The notes beneath the pieces were generated by a model, which saw only the letters and a program-made list of their open reading frames with translations, did no database searches and had not been told where the DNA came from. A DNA stretch of 64,000 bases. Source: Rutidosis leptorrhynchoides. Taxonomy: Eukaryota > Streptophyta > Magnoliopsida > Asterales > Asteraceae. Location of the stretch: assembly GCF_046630445.1 (NCBI RefSeq), contig NC_092338.1:154912001-154976000 (forward strand), in the 5' to 3' direction. The position numbers and the translations under genes are program-made. Of this stretch, positions 35,935-47,016 are shown one piece after another (position 1 is the stretch's first letter; each line of letters begins with the position of its first letter).

Positions 35935-38186
35935 AGTAATACAAATACAATATAAAAGTAGGTATGAGAATACTAATATATGGTTATACAAATATACATA
36001 CTACAGTTAATTACATATATAATTCGTATAACAAACATAGAAACACAATTCCATATCATTTATGTCATCGAATCGTACCCCCTAGGGAATAAAACAGATA
36101 CACAATTCCAAATTTAGTTAAAACTCACTATCAACTTTTTACATTTTCAACCATTCTTCTGTTTATAATTGGTACTTTCTGACCCACTTCTTCTTTAAAT
36201 TAAAGATTGATGATTCATAATACAAGTAAATCAATTCCCATATTGTTATTAATCGACCACTAGTTCCATGCTTGTTTAATACTCTCACCGTTGAAACAAC
36301 CATTTTTGTTTATGTGATAACCATCGAGCACTACAACAACTGGACTTTACATGGCCACCATGATAGTCACCTTCTTCGACCATCACTAAAGCTCTCTCAT
36401 TCTACTTCTATTCGTTTTCGTTTATAACTGAAAGTCATCTCAAACCACCCAAGAATAACCTACAATTGTTCTTGTTTCTCTAGTTTATCAAACCACTTAC
36501 CAGCTAATGATATTATCTGATCACCACACCACCACGATACCCATCAACACTTTGGTTTAAACCACCATACACCATCCCATGAACCACCCTCGCCTCACCG
36601 CTTTACATTTTCTACTGTTTCTGTTACTCGCACAAACAACAATCGCTACCACCTTAAAAACCTTGAAAACCTCCACGAACCACCAATTACACCATCCTAG
36701 AAACTGTGTTACTCGTAAACATTCCATTTTTCTGTCCAAATTCAGCCGAGAACCATCACTTCAACCAACTTCTACTTCCTATCACCACCTACGGGTTCCA
36801 CCACCCTGCACCACCTTTCTCCATCCTCTCTATTCTTTTTGTGAATCGTGTCACCACCATTAAATATCATAACCTTGCAACCACCACCAACTGCAGCTCG
36901 TATTTCTGTTTCTAATTTCAGTTAACTCCACAACCCAAGTCAACCTCTCTTGCAAACCCATGGCTACCACCATGACCACCGATGGTCACCGTAGCTGTTT
37001 ATGCTCGCTGCTATTCCTTCTTCTTTTTCTATTTAAAAATGACCCAACGAACCCACTTTGCAGTTGCCATGTTGATTGTTACAGCTGCTATTCGACTTTC
37101 AATTAAACAATTTAAAAGTCACATTCAAATTAAATATACTTTAGGATGAGAAGGTGGCAGACAAGATTGGTTTTGAAGATGTGATACTTGATAGTGATTA
37201 AAACTAGGAGACAAATTTTTATATTTTTGATTAAAATGAACCAAATGATCCATGGATTGGAACTTCAAAACATTTTGGGCCTGAGTAATCTGTTTGAACT
37301 ATAAAAATCGGGTTTTAATAGATGGGTTTCAGTTATTTGGCCTGTTGGGCCGAATTAATCTTGGGCCGAAATGAAAGAAATAGGTTTAAGAGAAATGATT
37401 TAGGAAACAAATCACTAAAGTAGAAGGTAGAGGAGTGGCAGGGTGTTGGCATGGGGAAGTAAGAGGTCCTAGGTTCGAGTCTCATTCACGGTGTTTCTTT
37501 TTAGAAAAAGCTTTTAAGGGTTCGTGAATCGAAGGCCAACCATGCACATGTTAAATGATGTTATATGTATTTTTACTACAAAATACAGTATGGTGAGTAT
37601 ATAGTCCCACTTTTAAACTCTAAATATTTCGGGATGAGAATACATGTATTTTATGTTTTACGTTATGGACACAAGTAACTGAAAATATATTCTACGTTGA
37701 GTTGTACCACTGGCATACTTCCCTGTAGCTTGGTAACTAATATTTACAGCGGTATTGTAAACGCGAATCCTGTTGATAGATCTATCGGGCTTGACAACCC
37801 CAACCGGACTGGACGACCAGTATTCAACGGTTGCACAGTACTTCGTTTCGTGACTACACTTGGTACAGTGTAGTAAGATTTTATAATAAAGGGAATATGC
37901 GACGTGATTAATTGTTAAGTATGGTTACCAAGTGCTCAACCACTTAGAATATTTTTATTAAATGTTTATATATGAAATCTTGTGGTCCATTGTTATAACG
38001 CTGCTAGCATCAAACCTATATATCTCACCAACTTTATGTTGACTTTTTAAAGCATGTTATTCTCAGGTACGAATTAAGTCTTCCGCTGTGCAATAGCTCA
38101 TATTAAGGACCTTACTTGGAGTCGATCATCGCAATGGGACCAACTGTTGAAGATTCCGTCCGGGAGGATTAGTTCGGGTTACTACA
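35699..38186 (+). repeat. LTR 3 of the tandem element
   Basis: TGTAACGACCCGG to GTTACTACA, then the TCTAA target duplication and the rest of the outer solo LTR. AT run 35867-35932 (66 bp). Confidence 0.9.
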
Positions 38187-39970
38187 TCTAACTTGTTAAA
38201 ACAATAATTCATTTATTCATGTTCACTTTACTTTACAAAATCAAAGTTTCATAGCTTATGGTTGTGTAAAGTTGAAAGTCTAAGTGTTTTGACTTAGGGT
38301 TTCACCAAGAACATGAGATCTAGATTTTTTAGTCTAAGATCTTTAATTTCTATTTAATATCTAAGCTCTCTAGCTTAAGGTCTTGATTATTTAGTTTGAT
38401 TAAAAGTTTATAGCTTTATAAGACTTATAATTGTGTTGAAACTAAGAAAAGTGATGCAACTTTGGTTCATCACCTTGCTCAAACTCTCACATGAGTTGTG
38501 TTTTGATTCTTAGTCTTGATTATTGTGTGTTGATGGTAGAACCTTGGTCAAAGTGATGCAAACACATCAACGAGTTGTACACTTGAAGCTATAAGCATCA
38601 AGGATGAGAACCTTGATGAGCATTAAGCACCAAGAATCCCACCGGAGCACTTTGTTTACTATTTTCTGGATCTGATCAGTCACCTGGGCTACTGGAAAAA
38701 TTTATTTCCAGATAGTTCGGCTCGAGTAGATGACTTTTCGTTTAAGACTCGTCTTAATCCAATATACAGTTTAGGATTTATAGCCTTCCAAAAGTCACTA
38801 CACCCTTGTAACGACGTGCTGAAATTTCTGACCTACTCGCACTTAAACTATCGCCACGGTCAAATGAAGACGAGTTAGGTTTTGAAAATTGGTCAGCGGT
38901 TAGAGGACTCATATACGGGGCCTTGGCCACTAGTCTCATGTCATTTCAGTTTGTATAGAGGTCGTAGCATCTGAACGAAGTCAGCCTTTGTTTCGATCTC
39001 TATTCTTGATTGGAAACTTACTTTACTTTTTACGTATGATGTTGATGATGATGACACTTATGATTTAACTTACGTACTTTTAAACCCTTTTGGGACAACT
39101 TACTGACTTAGTAACTTTTGACTTAGGTTGAGGACCTTTCGGACCGACTTACTTGCTTACTTACCTAGTATCGACTTTTACCGCATTTTCACTGTGAGTT
39201 ATAGCATCCCTTTTTACTTCAACTATTTTTGGGATAGAGAATACATGCACTTTTTATGATTTACTTACTAGGCACGAGTACTTAAACTTCATATATGTGT
39301 GGGTTATATAACGGCATAAACTTTCCCATTAGCTCGGTAACGTTTAGTCATTGGTTTTTGAACCGGTGTTTGACATCCCCACTCGGGCTAGTCGCGCTAG
39401 CATTTAACGGGTGTTTAATACTTCGTAGACTTATGCACTCGCCAAATGTACTTTTAGGGGGTGATATTACCTTAAGTTAGTTACCAAGTGCCCACGGATA
39501 AACATATACTTTTCATACTGTTTTGTATTACGAAATCTCGTGACCTACCTCACATTACTGTTACAATTAAACTATAGCTCACCAACATTCGTGTTGACTT
39601 TTAAGCATGTTATTTCTCAGGTGCTTAGACGTTTGATGCTTCCGCTGTATTAGTATCGCTGTTAGACTTGATGTGTAGACTCCCGCTGCTTTGATTAGAG
39701 ATGTCTCTGCATGAAACGTTTACCTTGCATTCACAAACTATGTTACTTTTGAACAATGAATTTGTAATGACCTTTGAGTCTCATACCTATGTTATTGCTT
39801 TCTATTCGTAGAAGCACACTATCGTTTGTAAAACATTTGACGTCGGTAAAGACGTTACCCCTTCTTATGAATGCAAACTTATTTTAAAACAACATATAGT
39901 GTTTGACCTTGTAATGATCCCGTTGTTGATGATCCGTACACGTTAATTTTGTACGGGGCGTCACAGGCAA

Positions 39971-40617
39971 CGAGGCCTAAACAACACAAACACCAACTAA
40001 CTCCCTACAATAACAATATATATTATTATTATAATTAAGATCATTATGTATTTTAGATTTATTATTATTATATTATGGTAACAATAACAATCCGCCATAT
40101 ATCTTTTAAGGGAGATGATTCTCACGCACACTTTTTTGATCCTCACACACCTATTTTAACCTTTTACTCTTCTAATAATACTCAATTGGTGTGTGAGGAT
40201 CAAAAAAGTGTGTGAGAATCATCCCCCATCTTTTAAATGCTTAAGATCATTATTATTATTTTATACATTTATATTAATCTTTTATAAGGTAACATTCGCC
40301 CACGTTTTTTATTAATTAATTTAATATTTAATTTGATTTAACAATAGATTGACACAAAATACAATTTAAATTAAATTAATTGAAGAGATGACACGTAAGC
40401 ATAATTGCATATTGACACGTAGGACAATTTAAATTAGATTAATTGAAGAGATGACATGTAAGCATAATGACACGTGCTTTAAAATAATGTATAGATATAA
40501 TGTATATTGTAAATAAATAAATCATATTGACAATGGTAAGTAGTTAAACCAAATCAAATTGATTCTTTAATAGATTAATTGGATGATTCACAATTTTTCC
40601 AAGAATACCACGTTATT
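39971..40617. other. Intergenic stretch with MITE and short tandem repeat
   Basis: AT-rich flank to the right of the solo LTR. It contains the Mutator-type MITE at 40110-40227 and two tandem 63-bp units (from 40362 and from 40425) that include GAAGAGATGACACGTAAGCA. No gene seen. Confidence 0.6.
40110..40227. mobile_element. Mutator-type MITE, 118 bp, 9-bp target duplication
   Basis: Inverted repeats of about 40 bp, almost perfect: GGGAGATGATTCTCAC... at the left and the complement of ...GTGAGAATCATCCCCC at the right, including TTTTTTGATCCTCACACACC in both arms. Flanked by identical ATCTTTTAA at 40101-40109 and 40228-40236. A 9-bp duplication with long inverted ends is the mark of Mutator-like elements. 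The loop is only about 35 bp, so an RNA would fold as a strong hairpin. Confidence 0.85.
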
Positions 40618-41412
40618 TTTTTATTTTTATTTTTGAACGGCAAGCTTGCATCGGTGTATCATTTATTTCAATGACACTCATCATTTGCACACACACACAC
40701 ACACTTGTTCGGGAGGAAACCCGATTCACATTACAGGTAGGGGTGTTCAAAATATCCGAATCCGAAATCCGAATCCGAATTATCCGAAATCCGAATCCGA
40801 AAATATCCGAAAAATCGGATATCCGAAAATCGAATATCCGATTTTTCGGATTCGGATATCGGATGGAGTTTTTAAAATTTTCAGATATTCGGATATCCGA
40901 ATATCCGAAAATTTCTAAAAAATCCGAAAAAATCCGAAAAATATCCGAAATATCCGAAAAATATCCGAAATATCCGAAAATTATCCGAATATCCGGAAAA
41001 TTATCCAAAAATATTCGAAGTTCTTCAAAAAAATCGGATACTCGGATAATCCGATATACGAATCCGAAATTTCGGATATCCGAAAATCGGATATCCGAAA
41101 TTTTGGATTCGGATTTCGGATGGGGTTTTTCACTATCCGAATTTTCGGATATCCGAAAATTCGGATATCTGAAAATGAACACCCCTAATTACAGGAACTT
41201 GATCCTTTAACCATCCCGAGGGGCAGGCGGACCGGGTTTGAATCCTGAATGAATCCGGGAGAAAACCCCCCTTGGGTCAATCTGGATATCTATATTTCAG
41301 GCAGATTAATTAATAGGATGGGCAGAGCGATGCTCGAACCCATGACCTAACCCCCATCCCCAACACACAATGTGAAGGGGATGCCGTTGAAGCAATGCTT
41401 CATTGGCAGAAC
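40618..41412 (-). mobile_element. tRNA-derived SINE, interrupted by a hAT MITE
   Basis: Flanked by ACCACGTTATT on both sides (40607-40617 and 41413-41423), an 11-bp target duplication. On the minus strand the head starts near 41412 and carries a B-box-like GGGTTCGAGCAT (complement near 41330-41345). The tail, next to the left duplication, is an A-rich AAAAATAAAAATAAAAAA. These are the marks of a retroposed RNA polymerase III transcript. Removing the hAT MITE and its 8-bp duplication leaves about 337 bp. The A box is not clear. Confidence 0.72.
40738..41187. mobile_element. hAT MITE, 450 bp, TAGGGGTGTTCA ends
   Basis: Starts TAGGGGTGTTCAAAATATCC and ends with the inverse TGAACACCCCTA. ATTACAGG flanks it on both sides (40730-40737 and 41188-41195), the 8-bp duplication of hAT elements. 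The inside is a two-armed array of ATATCCGA/TCGGATAT words, which would make a long imperfect hairpin. Long open frames of Ser-Asp-Ile-Arg repeats on both strands come from these words and are not genes. Confidence 0.9.
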
Positions 41413-41423
41413 ACCACGTTATT

Positions 41424-41799
41424 AAAGGGGCGTTTGTCTTTACGTTTGGAACTTGATTATTTTATTATCACTTTTTTAAATCGTAAATAATCAGTTTATA
41501 GTGTTTGGCAAGTTAAACAAAAAAATCAATTATTTGCTATTGAGAGACTCAAAACGTGAAAATGGAAAAGCAAGTCACCCATTACTAGAGCAAAACGTGA
41601 TTATCAGATTATTGCGTTTTACTTGTTAATTTAACAAATAATCAGTTTTACTTGACACTTATTTGACTGATTATTTGATTATTACGTTGTCAAGCGGTAT
41701 AATCAAATCCAAACTCTATTAATTTATAACACGTTTTCATACAGCTGATTATTGTTAAACATTGAATTACCGTGAATCTTATTGATATGCGCAAAGCAC
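41424..41799. other. Unassigned intergenic stretch
   Basis: AT-rich, without a gene or repeat I recognise. The left end of the adjacent LTR-like sequence may lie in here. Confidence 0.4.
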
Positions 41800-42709
41800 A
41801 CCTAATCTTATTGTAATATACTTACGAATTCGTCCACAGAGAGCAGAGTTTAGGATTAAAAAGACTAATAATTATTCTAGAGATTTAAGTTGTAAAATGG
41901 GGGTTTTGAATTAAAACTGATTAAAACAAAGAAAGTAAATATGAATTTAAATAGATAAAGGGGTATTCACTTAGATTCAATTCCCTAGGTTCCGAATTGC
42001 TTTTATTAAGAACAATATAATTAAATCCCAAAGTATAACTCTCGTTAACCAAGTTCATTATTCAATTAGTAAGATAAGCTGGTGTCCCTCACTTAGATAC
42101 TAATCATATAATGAAAGTGTCGATTTTTTACGTTGGTTTCCCGCACGCTTCTTAAGAATGCAATCAATCAATTTTAACTACTCAAGATGGTAATTCAGTT
42201 GAAGGGTAAATCGGTGTCCCTCTTTAGGCTTCACAATTACCTACTCAATTGATGAGATAAATTACTAGTCTAACTATACTGGTGTCCCGCATGCAATTCA
42301 ACTTATCTAATTATTTCTCAATAACCTAGATAAATTAATCAATCTAGTAACTCTCTTTAAATCAATCAACATGCAAGTAATCAATGGGATCAATTAATGT
42401 GAGTAATTAAGAATCACAATCAAGAGCAATTATTAATACATACAAAAGTTAAGCAATCCATCACCTAGGTTCAATCATCTAAGTGAATACTAGGAATTTA
42501 GCTACTCATGGTAATGAGAAAAGCAATTGAACAATAGGATAAACAAGAATTCATCATAATATTAATCGAAATTAAAGATAAAAGAGTACCAATGATTAAT
42601 CTCTGACAAAAGTTGAAAATAAAATAGCCTTAGAGAGCTGTAAAATTCGTAACCCTAGATATAAAATTTGTAAACTAAAAACTGAATAAAAGTTTTGGGG
42701 TTAAAACCC

Positions 42710-42717
42710 TATTTATA
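42710..42717 (-). promoter_or_regulatory. TATA box in the copia-type LTR
   Basis: Complement reads CCCTATAAATAGGGTTTT. The word is flanked by CCC and GGG, a typical retroelement core promoter layout. The CG-rich palindrome cluster lies just upstream in this orientation. Confidence 0.5.
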
Positions 42718-42751
42718 GGGATAAAATAAAGCTGTTGGCAGACTATAATCT

Positions 42752-42948
42752 CGCGATCGCGATCCCCTTCCTCGCGACCGCGACATATCAAAATCCTTAA
42801 ATTGCGACCGCGATAATGCCAATTGCGTCGCGAAACTGCATATCCAGTTTAGCCATGTTTTGTTGATAAATTGAGAGCGCGAAATAAATATTGCGAGCAC
42901 CATGTTGATATCGCGACCGCGATAGTTGGAATTACGGCCGCGAAATGT
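42752..42948. repeat. Cluster of CG-rich palindromic words upstream of the LTR TATA box
   Basis: About eight occurrences of CGCGACCGCGA-like words in 200 bp of otherwise AT-rich DNA: CGCGATCGCGAT, CGCGACCGCGAC, TGCGACCGCGAT, TGCGTCGCGAAA, GAGCGCGAAAT, CGCGACCGCGAT and CGGCCGCGAAAT. Spacing is irregular (about 20-40 bp). Confidence 0.7.
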
Positions 42949-43404
42949 AGCAATCAGTGTAGGTCGACTTTTTACTTTTAACTTTTCAATTGAACTTGTT
43001 CTTTTGATCCCAAAACTCGCTGATATCGACCAAAATACTCAGACGAAGACTTATTAAGCTGAAATCATTATTTTTACATAACCTCGAACCAAAGTCTTGA
43101 ATCTTCATCAACTTATATTCAAAAGGAACAAGATATCGCGAGTAATACTATGTAAAAATGAAGTGATATCAATTATTGATTACATTAGCCACTGTATAGA
43201 GACTTCATAACCCTAAAACCCTAACGGACCCAAACCCACAATTGGATTGGGCCTACTTATTATCTAACACTCCCCCGCAGTCCGAACGACAAAATCGAGA
43301 AAGTTCGAAGTGGAGTAAAAAAAATGTTAGGAGTGCGAAGCGAGTTAAACAAAGAGTCAAAAAGTCGAAAATAGCTGAAAGGGTTCGAGATCGCGAGTCA
43401 TATA

Positions 43405-44803
43405 TGAAGCGACCCGTCCTAATCCATCTGGACGAAGTCATCAACATTTGGTCCCATTGCGAGGTACAGTCCTAAATATGCCATGAATGACTCCATGTAA
43501 TATCTTTAAAATGAGCAAATGCACAGCGGAAGATTTCTTTCATACATGAGAATAAACATGCTTTAAAGTGTTAACCAAAAGGTTGGTGAGTTCATAGGTT
43601 TATCGTAATCAATTATTTTCATAATTTTAATAGACCACGAGATTTCATTTTCATAATAATTCTACACTCGTAAGTGTATAAAAATTATTCATATGGATTG
43701 AACACCTGGTAACCGACATTAATTTTAATGCATAGAATATCCCCACAGACATCTCGTTTGTATAATAATACTCTCGAAGTACTAAAGCCATCCATAAACA
43801 TGAATGGGGGTAGTTAGGGCCAATAGATCTATCTTTAGGATTCGCGTCAATTAGGGGCCATTTCCCAAATTCTTAGGTTAACAGACTTGAAGGGCGATAT
43901 TCGATTTCGATAATCCAACCATATAATGTAGTTTCGATTACTTGTGTCTATTTCGTCAAACATTTATAAAAACGCATGTATTCTCAGTCCCAAACATATA
44001 TATTGCAAAAACATTTAAAAAGGGAGCACATGAAACTCACGATACGATATTTGTAGTAAAATATGCATACGACGGCACTGAACAATGCAGGGTTGGCCTT
44101 GGATTCAAGAACCTATATCATTTATATATATATTAACACATATAATTGTAATCGAACAAATATATATATTATTAGTGATATAATTATTATATTTAATAAT
44201 TTATAGGTTTCATTAATAATTTGGTTAGATATATTTACTTTATTTACCTTAGATAACTAATTATTATTTATTATAAAAATATTAATATAGTTATGTTATA
44301 TGTATTAAATATATATTTTTATATAATTTATACTTTTTTTGTTATAATATTAATAATAATGATACATATAATAATAATAGTAATGATACATATAATAATA
44401 ATAATAATAATGATAATACTAATAATAATGTTAATATTGATAATAAAAATGATAATAATAATAAAATATATAAAAATTTTAATAATGATAGTAGTAATAA
44501 TAAAATAAAAAGGTTGTATTATTTTTACAAATAAAACACTAATTTTGATTTAAAAAAATTTAATACTAATAATATTTAATAATAATACGTGATAATAAAT
44601 ATATTAATGTTAATAATAGTAATAATAATAATAATGATAAATATAATTATAAAAATGATAGTAATAATAATATTAATGATAATAATAATAAATTGCGTTA
44701 TGATAGTAATAATAATAATTAACTTAACAACAATAATAATAATAATCATAATTGTAATTATAATCATAATAATAATAATAAATGATAATTAATACTTATA
44801 TTA

Positions 44804-44870
<67 letters not shown>

Positions 44871-44892
44871 CAACAACAACAACAACAACAAC

Positions 44893-44940
<48 letters not shown>

Positions 44941-44985
44941 TATAATAATAATTATAATTATAATTATAATACTAATAATAATAAC

Positions 44986-45032
<47 letters not shown>

Positions 45033-45886
45033 TAATTATAGAATACGACCTTTGAAGAAACATGCATTTAAAAAGAAACGCCACGATCCGGACTCGAACT
45101 CGCGACCTCTCACTCACCCACAAACACACTTAACCAATGCACCATTTATGTTTTTCTGTGGTTATAACCGACTTATAATCATTTAACCCATTCCTCATGA
45201 ATTCACATCATGTATTCAGGAATTGTTTCGGCCCAACAAAGAAACAGAAAATGGCTCACAACCCAACAGAGAAACAGAAGCCCAACAGAAATACAGAAGC
45301 CCAACAATTAAATTATATCGGTTTCTTTTCTGTGTTACACTTTCTAAAATGCCAACAGATTAAGACAGAAGAAAATCACATCATCATCGACTGCTTTCGG
45401 TCTTTATTTCATCATCATCATTATCTATCTTCGTTAATGGTTTCATCATTATCTTCATCGTTAACAGAATTAAATTGGAAACAGAAAAACGATTACAGTA
45501 GCAACAGTATCATCACTTAATCGAATTTTGCGAAACGTGTAATGAATTACATGTAACTTGTGAGTTTTGATTTCACTCAGAACGCGTATTTTGATGGGTT
45601 AATTACACGATACACGTAATGTCTATATTTATTTTCATCGTGACTATGAAAAAGGAACAATCGTAGCAGGAGTAGCGATGGGAAGCTACAAGCAGGTGGT
45701 GGTGATTTTGATTTGAAGTGGGTTTGGTATAATGGTATATACAGCAGTAGTTACAACGATATAACAGCAGCTGAAGGCTAGTGGCAGTATCAAGAAGATG
45801 ATGAACAGTAACATTATCATTTTCTTCGTTTATGGTTTAATCAAAAAAAGAAATATAGTAATTTATAGCAGTAGCAACGAGTAATG
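43405..45886 (-). repeat. Old LTR fragment, minus strand, continued at 59114-59227
   Basis: Starts TGAAGCGACCCG, matching the terminal layout of the F-box element LTR (TGAAATGTCCC at 45887). Shared order of words with other LTRs here: AATAAACATGCTTTAAA, AGGTTGGTGAGTT, CACCTGGTAACCGACATT, CCAATAGATCTATCTTTAGGATTCGCG and CATGTATTCTC. A tRNA-like segment (complement of 45066-45140) sits where the non-autonomous LTRs have theirs. The fragment is interrupted at 45886 by the minus-strand F-box element and continues past its target duplication. Confidence 0.6.
44340..45033. repeat. (TAA)n-type microsatellite region, about 700 bp
   Basis: Imperfect AAT/TAA repeats with an AAC patch near 44866-44890; the purest part is 44805-45030. 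Poly-Asn and poly-Ile open frames here are artefacts. Confidence 0.93.
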
Positions 45887-46928
45887 TGAAATGTCCCTGT
45901 TCATATTGATTATAAACGTTCCATATTAATTGATTTCGTTGCGAGGTTTTGACCTATATATGAGACGTTTTTCAAAGACTGCATTCATTTTTAAAACAAC
46001 CATAACCTTTATTTTATCAATAAAGGTTTCAAAAGCATTACGTAGATTATCAAATAATGATAATCTAAAATATACTGTTTACACACGACCATTACATAAT
46101 GGTTTACAATAGAAATATATTACATCGACATATGTTTCTTGAATGCAGTTTTTACATAATATCATACAAACATGGACTCCAAATCTTGTCCTTATTTTAG
46201 TATGCAACAGCGGAAGCTCTTAGTATTCACCTGAGAATAAACATGCTTTAAACGTCAACAAAAATGTTGGTGAGTTATATGTTTAACCTATATATATCAA
46301 ATCGTAACAATAGACCACAAGATTTCATATTTCAATATACATCCCATACATAGAGATAAAAATCATTCATATGGTGAACACCTGGTAACCGACATTAACA
46401 AGATGCATATATAAGAATATCCCCATCATTCCGGGACACCCTTCGGATATGATATAAATTTCGAAGTACTAAAGCATCCGGTACTTTGGATGGGGTTTGT
46501 TAGGCCCAATAGATCTATCTTTAGGATTCGCATCAATTAGGATGTCTGTTCCCTAATTCTTAGATTACCAGACTTAATAAAAAGGGGCATATTCGATTTC
46601 GATAATTCAACCATAGAATGTAGTTTCACGTACTTGTGTCTATTTTGTAAATCATTTATAAAACCTGCATGTATTCTCATCCCAAAAATATTAGATTTTA
46701 AAAGTGGGACTATAACTCACTTTCACAGATTTTTACTTCGTCGGGAAGTAAGACTTGGCCACTGGTCGATTCACGAACCTATAACAAATATGTACATATA
46801 TATCAAAGTATAATCAAAATATATTTACAACACTTTTAATACATTTTGATGTTTTAAGTTTATTAAGTCAGCTGTCCTCGTTAGTAACCTACAACTAGTT
46901 GTCCAACGTTAGAGGTACAGAAAAAAAT

Positions 46929-47016
<88 letters not shown>

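Larger units (their letters stand above)
24094..38186 (+). mobile_element. Non-autonomous LTR element with LTR-internal-LTR-internal-LTR structure
   Basis: Three LTRs (2474, 2490 and 2488 bp) and two internal regions (3320 and 3321 bp) alternate in direct orientation, inside a single pair of TCTAA target duplications (24089-24093 and 38187-38191). LTR length differences equal the differences in an internal AT run (52, 68 and 66 bp), so there are no other length changes. The only substitution I noticed among LTRs is G/A at about 24653/30467; between internals I saw two C/T changes (near 29311/35121 and 29326/35136) and one T in a poly-T run. Internals lack gag-pol, which makes this a LARD-type element that needs another element's proteins. 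Confidence 0.9.
22842..39965 (+). mobile_element. Solo LTR of the E1 family, split by a nested element
   Basis: Left part 22842-24093 begins TGTAACGACCCG; right part 38192-39965 ends GTACGGGGCGTCACA. Identical 5-bp GGCAA flanks (22837-22841 and 39966-39970) prove one insertion. Without the nested element and its target duplication the LTR is about 3.0 kb, and it matches the E1 3' LTR over long stretches. There is no internal region or second LTR, so it is the product of LTR-LTR recombination. Leaf-type sequences such as GGCCCACCCTACTT and CATGACTGTCGGCC are LTR sequence and not host genes. Confidence 0.88.
41800..43269 (-). repeat. Probable copia-type 3' LTR, minus strand (left limit approximate)
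   Basis: On the minus strand, CTGCGGGGGAG (complement of 43270-43280) stands directly before TGTTAGATAATAAG. That is the usual polypurine tract and LTR start of plant copia elements. Further in, a TATA box TATAAATA is the complement of 42710-42717. Downstream follow repeated GGGACACC words. I could not find the other end of this LTR or any pol sequence beyond the tract (43281-43404 has no recognisable frame), so this is a remnant. Confidence 0.5.

Noticed and set aside
40613-41210. Frames of 179-189 codons with Ser-Asp-Ile-Arg repeats on both strands
   Set aside because: They lie in the hAT MITE whose inside is an ATATCCGA/TCGGATAT array; both strands read alike, as expected for a palindromic repeat.
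42752-42948. CRISPR-like array of CGCGACCGCGA words
   Set aside because: Spacing and sequence are irregular, and this is a plant genome; better seen as LTR promoter motifs.
44293-45186. Poly-Asn and poly-Ile open frames
   Set aside because: They are translations of the TAA microsatellite; no unique sequence.
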